Source: Cloacibacterium normanense (lineage in GTDB: Bacteria; Bacteroidota; Bacteroidia; Flavobacteriales; Weeksellaceae). Taken from it: DNA of 64,000 nucleotides. The stretch lies in the NCBI RefSeq assembly GCF_003860565.1, contig NZ_CP034157.1, positions 1,984,001-2,048,000 of the forward strand. The letters run 5' to 3'. How positions within the stretch are numbered: the first letter of the stretch is position 1; every line of letters begins with the position of its first letter. The notes under the pieces were generated by a model. The model saw nothing but the letters and a program-made list of their open reading frames with translations, ran no database searches and was not told the DNA's origin. The translations under genes and the position numbers were made by a program. This document shows positions 1-7,035 of this stretch, in pieces.

Positions 1-1550
1 TCCTGTAAATCGAGCATTTTTAAATGTTTACGTATAATTTCTTCATCCAGCAGAATTTCCTCACGGTTTTTGGAGATCAGCCATTCGCGCTGCTGGTTGA
101 TGATATCCAGGTAAATTTCACGGTATTCCGGAAAATTCAGAATTACTTCCGAACTGTTGACACGATTTTCCCAGATTTGCAATTGATCCTGTAACGCCGG
201 GAATTTTTCAAGTTTTTCAAAATGGGTATCCCAGATTCTCTTCACTCCTATTTTTGCAAGTTCGTTCCGGATTTCATAATCGATTTCCTTTTCCGAGCGG
301 GTAAAATCAGGATCCGGAATTTTAAATTTTTTGATGAGAAAAGGCAACGTCAATCCCTGAACCACCAAAGTGAGCAGAATGACCACGAAAGTGATAAATA
401 AAATCAAGTTCCTGTGCGGAAAGGGTGTTCCATCCTGCAAAGTCAGCGGAATAGAAAGTGCAGCAGCCAGTGAAACTACGCCGCGCATTCCCGTCCAACC
501 GATTAAAGCAGGTCCTTTCCAGCCTGGATTTTGTCGGTCGGCAACAGTGATGAAATTACGCATAATCATCGTGGTGAATACGGCGCCATAAGCCGCAACG
601 ACTCTTGTTATCATCAGAATAACTGTAATCAAAACGCCATAACCGAATGCTGTGAACAAGTCTGTTTCAAGCCCTGAAACAATCTGCGGAAGGTCGAGCC
701 CAATCATCATAAAAACAATACCATTCAGCAAAAAAACCAAACTGCTCCAGACATTTAGCGTCCCTAAACGCGATGAAGTAGCCAGAAACGAATGACTTCT
801 GTTGGAAAGCAACAAACCACCACTAACTACAGCCAAAACACCGGAAGCGTGAAGCTCTTCCGCCACAAGATACATGAGGAACGGCGTCACGAGTGTGAGG
901 ACGATATCGATATTGGCGTCAGTTGGCAACAAGCGGTGCATCTTCATAAAGAAAATCCCTATAAGGATTCCGATTCCAGCACCACCGATACACATCCACA
1001 GGAAACTAAGGGCAGCTTCATGCCAGATGAATTGTCCTGTCGCAACGGCAATCATTGCAAAGCGGAAAATAATCAATGATGAAGCATCGTTCAGCAAACT
1101 TTCACCTTCAAGAATCGAAGAATACCGTTTCGGAATTTTTACAAATTTCAAAATCGCTCCAGCACTTACGGCATCTGGCGGCGAAACTATTCCACCCAAA
1201 AGAAATCCCAGCGCCAGCGAAAATCCAGGAATAAAATGATTGGCGACAAAAGCTACTACCAAAGAGGTAATAAACACCACCACGAAAGCAAAACTGACCA
1301 CAATCCTACGCCAGCGCCACAATTCTTTCCACGAAGTCGCCCAGGCAGCTTCATACAAAAGTGGCGGCAGGAATATAAAAAATATCAGTTCAGGTTCTAT
1401 ATGAATTTTGGGCGTGCCGGGAATGAAACTGATGCCCAGACCGGCCAGGACCAGCAAAACCGGATATGCAACTTTTATTTTTTTGGCGAGCATCACCAGC
1501 AACACGGTGATGATCACCAGGATCAGGTAAAATGTGAGGTTCTCAAGCAT
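1..1550 (-). CDS. CPA1-family Na+/H+ antiporter (3' end outside window)
   Basis: Integral membrane monovalent cation/proton exchanger of the CPA1 (NhaP/NHE-like) family. Translating the minus strand from the ATG at 1548-1550 gives an open frame to the window edge. It begins MLENLTFYLILVIITVLL and has about a dozen hydrophobic segments. Seen motifs: FLPPLLYEAAW, GGIVSPPDAVSA and LEGESLLNDASSLIIF, the last holding the acidic Asn-Asp pair typical of electroneutral exchangers, followed by GWTGMRGVVSLAAAL. A hydrophilic cytoplasmic tail rich in Glu and Lys starts at about residue 410. It follows the acetyltransferase gene with a 20-bp gap, so the two are probably cotranscribed. The final residues are missing. 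Base composition is GC-richer than the rest of the window (48% by hand count at 541-600 against 33% at 7861-7920). Confidence 0.9.
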   Translation of the reverse strand, partial: MLENLTFYLILVIITVLLVMLAKKIKVAYPVLLVLAGLGISFIPGTPKIHIEPELIFFIFLPPLLYEAAWATSWKELWRWRRIVVSFAFVVVFITSLVVAFVANHFIPGFSLALGFLLGGIVSPPDAVSAGAILKFVKIPKRYSSILEGESLLNDASSLIIFRFAMIAVATGQFIWHEAALSFLWMCIGGAGIGILIGIFFMKMHRLLPTDANIDIVLTLVTPFLMYLVAEELHASGVLAVVSGGLLLSNRSHSFLATSSRLGTLNVWSSLVFLLNGIVFMMIGLDLPQIVSGLETDLFTAFGYGVLITVILMITRVVAAYGAVFTTMIMRNFITVADRQNPGWKGPALIGWTGMRGVVSLAAALSIPLTLQDGTPFPHRNLILFITFVVILLTLVVQGLTLPFLIKKFKIPDPDFTRSEKEIDYEIRNELAKIGVKRIWDTHFEKLEKFPALQDQLQIWENRVNSSEVILNFPEYREIYLDIINQQREWLISKNREEILLDEEIIRKHLKMLDLQ

Positions 1551-1570
1551 TTAGTTTTTAGATTTTAAGA

Positions 1571-2080
1571 TTAAAGAAGTTTCTCGAAAGCTTTTCTTTC
1601 ACCGCCTGCCAGGTAAACCTCGCCGCAATAAGTATAGTCTAGTTTTTTGAGTATGTGAAGCATGGCTGCGTTATCAAAATTCGTGTCCACTTTTACGCTG
1701 AAAATTCCGTTTTGGCGAGAGAGATCTTCAATCCTTCGGAAAATCTCTGTGGCGTACCCTTTTCCTGCAACTTCATCAGAGACTGCTAATCGGTTTACCA
1801 CATTGAAATCCCCGTCCGAAAGCCATTTTCCCTCAATATTTTCATAAGCCGGTTCATCGTTCAAAATCACGGCACTGTAGACGACAACATTATCATTTTC
1901 CTCAAGAACATAGCCGATTTGCTTTTCAATATCTGAATGTACGGTTTCGGGATTTGGATATCCGTTTTGCCACTGTTGGGAGTTGTCCAGCCTGCGTCTT
2001 TCGATGGCCTGTTGGAGAATTTTCCAGATTTTATCGGAGTCGTCCTGCGTTGCCTTTCTGAATTTTATTTCTGATATCAT
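1571..2080 (-). CDS. GNAT family N-acetyltransferase
   Basis: A 169-residue cytoplasmic protein of the GCN5-related acetyltransferase fold, transferring acetyl from acetyl-CoA to an unknown amine. The core acetyl-CoA loop appears as VSDEVAGKGYATEIFRRIE (about residues 100-118), fitting the family pattern (Q/R)xxGxG/A. After it comes VDTNFDNAAMLHILKKLDYTYCGEVYL, the usual β5-α4 region where N-x-x-A-x-x-x-x-x-K-L precedes the last strand. Length is normal for a single-domain GNAT. Substrate cannot be read from the sequence. It is the first gene of a two-gene unit with the downstream antiporter and has a candidate -7 box about 60 bp upstream. Confidence 0.85.
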   Translation of the reverse strand: MISEIKFRKATQDDSDKIWKILQQAIERRRLDNSQQWQNGYPNPETVHSDIEKQIGYVLEENDNVVVYSAVILNDEPAYENIEGKWLSDGDFNVVNRLAVSDEVAGKGYATEIFRRIEDLSRQNGIFSVKVDTNFDNAAMLHILKKLDYTYCGEVYLAGGERKAFEKLL

Positions 2081-2141
2081 TAATTATGTACGTCTTCAAA
2101 CTAAATTGGACTTTTTTTTAAGAGGTATTTAGTTAATAATT

Positions 2142-2149
2142 CAAAGATA
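2142..2149 (-). promoter_or_regulatory. Candidate -7 box upstream of the acetyltransferase
   Basis: Read on the minus strand this is TATCTTTG, a match to the Bacteroidota -7 consensus TAnnTTTG, 62 bp before the acetyltransferase ATG. No convincing -33 TTTG was found, so this is a moderate call. Confidence 0.4.
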
Positions 2150-2243
2150 AAAGATTTTTTTGATTTGTTGTTAATTTTGATTTTTGGTGCTCATTTCTAC
2201 GGTTTATAATTGCCATTTTCTTTAATCGTTCACGTTCTTCTAA

Positions 2244-2639
2244 AATCAGTTCACCTCTCCCAAAATAGACGACAGCATCCACAAAGAACATTACGACCGC
2301 ATGCATCAAACGCTCACACAGAATGCAACCTATGCCAAGAAAATGGTAAAAGTACGAAGTAAAACGGTAGAACCCGTAATAGGAACCTTGGTCAACTTTA
2401 CGAACATGAAAAGAGTAAACACAAGAGGCATCAAAAACGCAAACAAACATGTACTGATGGCAAGTTTAACCTATAACTTGAAAAAATACTTGCGCTTTAC
2501 CATCAAAAAACCAAGTGTTAAAGCTCAGGTTCTATCTCTAAAACAATGGAAGAACTTTGCTTTTGTAAAATCAGTCTTCCCAAGCATCAATAACTCAATT
2601 TTAAGCACACCAAATTTTATGATTTTGAATCTTAATTAA
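2244..2639 (+). pseudogene. IS1182-family transposase, C-terminal remnant
   Basis: The open frame from just after a TAA at 2241-2243 encodes the C-terminal part of a DDE transposase of the IS1182 family. The stretch KIDDSIHKEHYDRMH leads into VKVRSKTVEPVIGTLVNF, MKRVNTRGIKNANKHVL and YNLKKYLRF. The R-x-x-T-V-E-P-V-x-G block and the N-T-R-G-x-x-x-A-N-K block are the family's conserved end, and the Glu of TVEPV is the last residue of the catalytic triad. Full transposases of this family are roughly 450-550 residues, so only about a quarter remains. The first in-frame ATG (2301) is inside the conserved domain and is not a true start. No intact N-terminal part was recognised between 2081 and 2243. 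Inactive fossil. Confidence 0.8.
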
Positions 2640-2710
2640 AAAATAAACCTCTCTAAAATTGCTTCTAAAGAGGTCAAAATATATGTTTTTGAAAACTATT
2701 TTCTAAAAAA

Positions 2711-2730
2711 AGGAGTTGTGCAACAGCTAT
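2711..2730. repeat. Possible right end of the decayed IS element
   Basis: About 75 bp after the transposase stop lies a segment centred on the palindrome GTTGTGCAAC (2715-2724). A terminal inverted repeat would be expected near this position, but no left partner was found in the window, so the call rests on position alone. Confidence 0.25.
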
Positions 2731-2750
2731 CCTTGTTGGCAGAAGTTTTT

Positions 2751-3248
2751 TTATTTATTGGTTTTTGTGACTTCGTCAAATTTCAGTTCAATTTTTTTAC
2801 CTTTTCCATATTCCACAATCAAGACATTAGAATTTATTCCGATAATTTTTCCGTCAACAATTTCTCCTTTTCTTTTAAAAACAACAGAGTCTCCAACTTC
2901 AAGTTTAATTTCCGCATTTGCAGAAGTATTAACAGCTACCATTGCATTTTGTATTCCCCAAACATCACCAATAACTTTCACTTTTTTTCCGTTATCTTTT
3001 ACATAAATTTTTGCATTGCGAATAAATTCACCTTCATATTTTTTTGTTAAATCGTCAATTGCATTTTCCAAAGCATCGGAATCAGCATCTGCAATTCCTT
3101 CGACTTCTCGGTTTAAAAGGACGTATTTTTTACTATCGTCCAAATTTCTGTTACTAATAGAAGTTAAATCTCCGATTCTTACCCAAGAACCGCATGAAAT
3201 AAGTGTTGAAAAAGCTAATACTGCAAAAAATAAATTTGTGTTTTTCAT
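2751..3248 (-). CDS. Predicted lipoprotein of unknown function
   Basis: 165 residues. The N-terminus MKNTNLFFAVLAFSTLISCGS is a lipoprotein signal peptide with lipobox L-I-S-C at about residues 16-19, so the mature protein should be anchored in the cell envelope. The rest is charged and soluble, with two apparent small β-rich segments (AKIYVKDNGKKVKVIGDVWG and GDSVVFKRKGEIVDGKIIG). The latter resembles an SH3-like β-barrel pattern, but I do not recognise a family. It stands alone between the IS remnant and a gene-poor region, with a possible promoter (TATATTTG, minus strand) at 3379-3386, which would leave a leader of about 130 nt. Confidence 0.7.
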   Translation of the reverse strand: MKNTNLFFAVLAFSTLISCGSWVRIGDLTSISNRNLDDSKKYVLLNREVEGIADADSDALENAIDDLTKKYEGEFIRNAKIYVKDNGKKVKVIGDVWGIQNAMVAVNTSANAEIKLEVGDSVVFKRKGEIVDGKIIGINSNVLIVEYGKGKKIELKFDEVTKTNK

Positions 3249-3671
3249 AAAAAATTTTAGATGTTAAATTGCTTACTTTCAGTTTTTTTCAAGTCGCTGT
3301 TTCGGCAATTCCGACTATTGTCAGAATTTAAGATTTTGGTTTTCAGCACCGAGTTTGTATAAAATTTCTGCCAACACTCAAATATACGAAAGTTTTGTGA
3401 AAGAGCTATTTTTTTGGTAAATTTTACCTACATGCTATACATTCAGTGTTTTTTGTGTATATTTTGTTTCACATTTCGTATAGAGATTTTTAGAATTTAT
3501 TGCTTTCCATTTTTATAATCTACTCAAAATGAGTAATTTAAATTATAAATAAACGGTTGTATAGTTATTTTAGGTCGACGCACATTTTGAAGAAAACAAA
3601 TAAGGGTTTGAGTTGAATCAAGTGGCAGTCAAACTCGAGTTTTGTTCGCAAAAAGTACCCTTTTTCCGAAG

Positions 3672-3704
3672 CTGATTCGAACTTGATTCGAACCTGATTC
3701 GAAC
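3672..3704. repeat. Three tandem TGATTCGAAC units
   Basis: Three consecutive copies of an 11-12 bp unit with core TGATTCGAA(C), each containing the palindrome TTCGAA, separated by C, CT or CC. They could bind a dimeric regulator or be simple tandem duplication. Confidence 0.6.
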
Positions 3705-3963
3705 AAATGTCTAAAAAAAGACAAAAAACAGATGAAATAAATACCAACGAAAAGTAAAATAAAAACAAGCTACCCTATTTTTTTTCAGACACGAAATAAC
3801 ACTTGCGTTACCTGTTTACTTCCTGAAATAAATGCTGTGGAATAGTTATTGAAAACATTACAATACGCACATTACAGATTATCAATCTTTTCAAATCAAT
3901 GGTAAATGTATTAAAAAAATCATTTCTTATCTTACATCAATGCATCTAGGATTCTGTGCGCTG

Positions 3964-3971
3964 TACATTTG
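3964..3971 (+). promoter_or_regulatory. Candidate -7 box of the YceI gene
   Basis: TACATTTG matches the Bacteroidota -7 consensus TAnnTTTG, 33 bp before the ATG at 4004, giving a short leader. No clear -33 TTTG. Confidence 0.5.
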
Positions 3972-4003
3972 CACCATAATAAATAACTAAAATACAAAAT
4001 ATT

Positions 4004-4513
4004 ATGGCAACAAAATGGAATTTAGACACTACGCACAGTGAAATTACCTTCAAAGTAAGACACATGATGATTTCTAACGTAAAAGGAGCTTTCAATACTT
4101 TTACTGCAGAAGTAGAAGCAGAAGATGATACTTTCAAAAACGCAAAAGTAAGCGCGACTATCCAAACAGATTCTATTGACACAAATAACGCAGATAGAGA
4201 TACTCACTTGAAAAGTGCAGATTTCTTTAACGTAGAACAAAACCCAACGATTACTTTCGAAAGTGCTTCTTTAGCTGATGATGTAACAGGACATTTAACT
4301 ATTAACGGAGTTACTAAACCAGTACAATTAGAAGTGGAATTTGGTGGAATCAACCAAGATCCTTGGGGAAATACTAAAGCTGGATTTACTTTTGAAGGAA
4401 AAATTAAAAGAAGTGATTTCGGTCTAAACTGGAATGCAGCCTTGGAAACTGGCGGTGTTTTAGTAAGCGATGAAGTAAAAATCGCTGGAGAATTACAATT
4501 CGTAAAAGCATAA
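4004..4513 (+). CDS. YceI family protein
   Basis: 169 residues, the usual size for the YceI/TT1927b lipocalin-like β-barrel, which binds isoprenoid-type lipids such as polyprenyl chains in characterised members. Family features seen: MATKWNLDTTHSEITFKVRHMM at the start (the W-x-x-D-x-x-H-S-x-x-x-F-x-V-x-H pattern), then FKNAKVSATIQTDSIDTNNADRDTHLKSADFF, and LTINGVTKPVQLEVEF followed by GFTFEGKIKRSDFGL. There is no signal peptide, unlike periplasmic E. coli YceI, so a cytoplasmic location is inferred. It sits just upstream of the dioxygenase gene (64-bp gap), possibly one unit. The codons look like those of a well-expressed gene. Confidence 0.93.
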   Translation: MATKWNLDTTHSEITFKVRHMMISNVKGAFNTFTAEVEAEDDTFKNAKVSATIQTDSIDTNNADRDTHLKSADFFNVEQNPTITFESASLADDVTGHLTINGVTKPVQLEVEFGGINQDPWGNTKAGFTFEGKIKRSDFGLNWNAALETGGVLVSDEVKIAGELQFVKA

Positions 4514-4577
4514 TAAAAACACAAATGATGAAAGATGCAGAATGCTCTAAAGTATTCTGCATCAATTTTTAATCAAG

Positions 4578-5405
4578 ATGAACATCAACGTATTAGAATA
4601 CATTTCTGAACAATTGCCAAAAAGCGAAAAAATGCCGGTTCTATTTTTAGGACATGGTTCGCCGATGAGTGCAATAGAAGAAAACCAATTTGTGAGAGGA
4701 TTTAGAGAAATTTCTAAAAAAATTCCTACTCCCAATGCTATTTTGTGTATTTCTGCACATTGGTACACCAAAGGAACTTATGTTACTTCGGGAGAAATGC
4801 AGAAAACGATTCATGATTTTTATGGATTCCCGCAAGAACTTTTCGAGGTAGAATATCCTGCAAAAGGAAATCCTGAATTGGCGAAAGAAACAGCAGAACT
4901 TTTGGCGCCCACTTCAGTTATAGAAACCGATAGTTGGGGACTAGATCATGGAGCTTGGAGCGTGATAAAACATTTGTATCCCGCAGCAAATATTCCTGTA
5001 ATTCAAATGAGTATAGATTATACTCAGCCTGCTCAATATCATTTTGATTTGGCTAAAAAATTACAAAAATTAAGAGAAAAAGGCATTCTTATTATCGGAA
5101 GCGGAAACATAGTTCACAACCTGAGAATGATTGACTGGAAGAACATCAATACGGTTGGCGCTGGTTGGGATTGGGCAATAGAAGCTAGAGCTAAAACGAA
5201 TGAATGGATTCTCGATGGAAATTTTCAGAATTTAATTCATTTTGAAAAACAAGGTGCAGCTTTACAAAATGCAATTCCTACACCTGATCATTATTTACCG
5301 CTGATTTACACGCTTGGTTTGAAAGAAAAAAGCGACAATATATCACTTTTTAACGACGAACTCATCGGTGGAAGTCTAAGTATGACGAGTGTTTACATAG
5401 ACTAA
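4578..5405 (+). CDS. ygiD: DODA-type extradiol ring-opening dioxygenase (LigB family)
   Basis: 275 residues, the standard length for the class III extradiol dioxygenase group that includes E. coli YgiD (4,5-DOPA dioxygenase), which opens catechol-type rings. Conserved metal and catalytic histidines lie in FLGHGSPM (about His26), ISAHWYTKG, DHGAWSVIKHLYP, GSGNIVHNL and PTPDHYLPLIYTLG. I used the ATG at 4578; an in-frame ATG at 4632 (MPVLFLGHG) would give a length closer to the shortest homologues. Physiological substrate is unknown. A strong terminator follows, so the unit ends here. Confidence 0.9.
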   Translation: MNINVLEYISEQLPKSEKMPVLFLGHGSPMSAIEENQFVRGFREISKKIPTPNAILCISAHWYTKGTYVTSGEMQKTIHDFYGFPQELFEVEYPAKGNPELAKETAELLAPTSVIETDSWGLDHGAWSVIKHLYPAANIPVIQMSIDYTQPAQYHFDLAKKLQKLREKGILIIGSGNIVHNLRMIDWKNINTVGAGWDWAIEARAKTNEWILDGNFQNLIHFEKQGAALQNAIPTPDHYLPLIYTLGLKEKSDNISLFNDELIGGSLSMTSVYID

Positions 5406-5424
5406 AACAAATTGAGTGAAATAA

Positions 5425-5456
5425 AAACCCCACCAAAGTTAAGTTTGGTGGGGTTT
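5425..5456. terminator. Bidirectional intrinsic terminator
   Basis: 13-bp perfect stem AAACCCCACCAAA / TTTGGTGGGGTTT around a 6-nt loop, with A-rich and T-rich flanks, between the convergent dioxygenase and hutH genes. Confidence 0.9.
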
Positions 5457-5470
5457 ATTTTAATAGCGAC

Positions 5471-6964
5471 TTAAACCTCCACTTTAAATGCTCTATTTTT
5501 CACCATTTCTGCAATGGTGAGAATATCTTCGCCAATTAATCTGTCGTTTTCTAGTTTTTTCACTTTAGCTCGAATGATTTCGTAGTTTTCTTCAATGATT
5601 TTAGAAGATTTCAGCGGCCTACGGAACTCTAAACCTTGCGCTGCAAACATCAATTCTATTGCTAAAATATTTTCTAAATTTCCTAAAACTTGATTGAATT
5701 TTCTTCCTGATATACTTCCCATAGAAACATGGTCTTCTTGTCCGAGACTTGTAGGAACAGAATCTGCCGAAGCTGGGAAACAAAGCGTTTTGTTTTCGGT
5801 AACCAATGCTGCAGTAGTATATTGCGGAATCATAAATCCAGAATTCAATCCAGAACTTTCAATCAATAATTTTGGCAAACCATATTTTCCTTCGAGTAAA
5901 AGATAACTTCTTCTGTCTGAAATATTCCCTAATTCTGCAGCTGCTAAAGTTGCATAATCAATGGGTAAAGCCATTAATTGACCATGAAAATTTCCTCCAG
6001 AAATGGCTTCTTCATCAGAAATTACAATCGGGTTATCCGTTACAGAATTCAGTTCTGTTTCTGCCATTTGTTTTAAATGTTCATAAGCATTTCTACTCGC
6101 ACCGTGAACTTGCGGAACACAACGCATAGAATACGGGTCTTGAACTCTACCGCAATTTTCGTGGTAGTTTAAATTTTCAGAATTTTTGAGCAGTTTGGTC
6201 ATTCTTTTCGCCACCAATTGACTTCCTTTGTACGCTCTAATTTCGTGTAATTCTTTCTTAAAAGGACTTGCAGAACCTTGATATGCTTCTATAGAAAAAG
6301 CTGCAGCTACATCTGCTAAATCTAATAAATATTTAAATTTATCTAATCCTAAAATTGCATGTGCCAGAATAAATTGAGTTCCATTGATCAATGCTAAACC
6401 TTCTTTGGCTTGTAATTTTAGAGGTTGTAATTGATGTTTTCCTAAAACTTGGGCAGTTTCTACTGTATTTTCGCCTTCCCAAACTTTTCCTAAACCTAAA
6501 AGTGGTAAAACCAAATGAGAAAGCGGCGCTAAATCTCCACTTGCGCCAACTGAACCTTGCTCCGGAACTACAGGAATAATGTCTTTTTCTAGCATGAGCA
6601 TCAATCGTTCTACAACGTCTAAAGAAATCCCCGAAAATCCTTTTGACAAAGCGTGAATTTTACACACCATCATAATTTTTGAAAGTTCTTTAGCAATTGG
6701 TTTTCCTACTCCTACAGAATGTGAAATGATAAGATTCTCTTGTAACTGTGCGGTTTCTTCTTCGGAAATTTTCACGTCACAGAGCGGACCAAAACCGGTA
6801 TTAATCCCATAAACGGTTTTATCTGATTTTACAATCTTCTGTACATTTTGGTAAGAATTCTGGATTTGGGATTTTGATTTTTTATCCAAATTTGCTTTTT
6901 GCTTGCCATTGATAATATTGATGACATCTTGGTAAGTAAAGTGGTCTACTCCGTAAATTAACAT
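5471..6964 (-). CDS. hutH: Histidine ammonia-lyase
   Basis: 497 residues. Deaminates L-histidine to urocanate, the first step of histidine degradation, in the cytoplasm. The Ala-Ser-Gly triad that cyclises to the MIO electrophile is present in GSVGASGDLAPLSHL (about residues 140-143). Other family blocks are YGINTGFGPL near residue 54, LLKNSENLNYHENCGRVQDPYS and QEDHVSMGS near residue 400. Length is slightly below the 505-510 residues common in the family. The gene stands alone: hutG and hutI are 18 kb away on the same strand and hutU was not seen. Confidence 0.95.
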   Translation of the reverse strand: MLIYGVDHFTYQDVINIINGKQKANLDKKSKSQIQNSYQNVQKIVKSDKTVYGINTGFGPLCDVKISEEETAQLQENLIISHSVGVGKPIAKELSKIMMVCKIHALSKGFSGISLDVVERLMLMLEKDIIPVVPEQGSVGASGDLAPLSHLVLPLLGLGKVWEGENTVETAQVLGKHQLQPLKLQAKEGLALINGTQFILAHAILGLDKFKYLLDLADVAAAFSIEAYQGSASPFKKELHEIRAYKGSQLVAKRMTKLLKNSENLNYHENCGRVQDPYSMRCVPQVHGASRNAYEHLKQMAETELNSVTDNPIVISDEEAISGGNFHGQLMALPIDYATLAAAELGNISDRRSYLLLEGKYGLPKLLIESSGLNSGFMIPQYTTAALVTENKTLCFPASADSVPTSLGQEDHVSMGSISGRKFNQVLGNLENILAIELMFAAQGLEFRRPLKSSKIIEENYEIIRAKVKKLENDRLIGEDILTIAEMVKNRAFKVEV

Positions 6965-7006
6965 TTTAAAATATTTTGCCTAAAATTACACAAATCATTG
7001 CAAAGA

Positions 7007-7033
7007 AAAAAGCGAGAAAAAATCTCGCTTTTT
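7007..7033 (-). terminator. Intrinsic terminator after the second DUF3857 gene
   Basis: Stem AAAAAGCGAGA / TCTCGCTTTTT with a 5-nt A loop. Read on the minus strand it ends in a T run. It overlaps the region just before the stop at 7036. Confidence 0.8.
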
Positions 7034-7035
7034 GT

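Larger units (their letters stand above)
3249..4003. other. 755-bp gene-poor region
   Basis: No credible gene. A 67-codon minus-strand frame (3565-3768) has no family resemblance and overlaps a tandem repeat. Contents seen: a minus-strand -7 box TATATTTG (3379-3386) for the lipoprotein; a 13-bp inverted repeat GGTAAATTTTACC (3416-3428); three tandem copies of a TGATTCGAAC unit (3672-3704); and the promoter of the YceI gene at the right end. The stretch lies beside an IS remnant and may be insertion debris. Confidence 0.5.

Noticed and set aside
792-1568. Several plus-strand frames of 95-121 codons
   Set aside because: They are antisense shadows of the antiporter gene, whose minus-strand frame is open to the window edge and shows clear family motifs.
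2133-2450. 105-codon minus-strand frame opposite the transposase remnant
   Set aside because: It is antisense to the recognisable IS1182 coding sequence and has no similarity of its own.
3565-3768. 67-codon minus-strand frame in the gene-poor region
   Set aside because: Low-complexity hydrophobic start, no family resemblance, runs through the tandem TTCGAA array, no promoter or terminator nearby.
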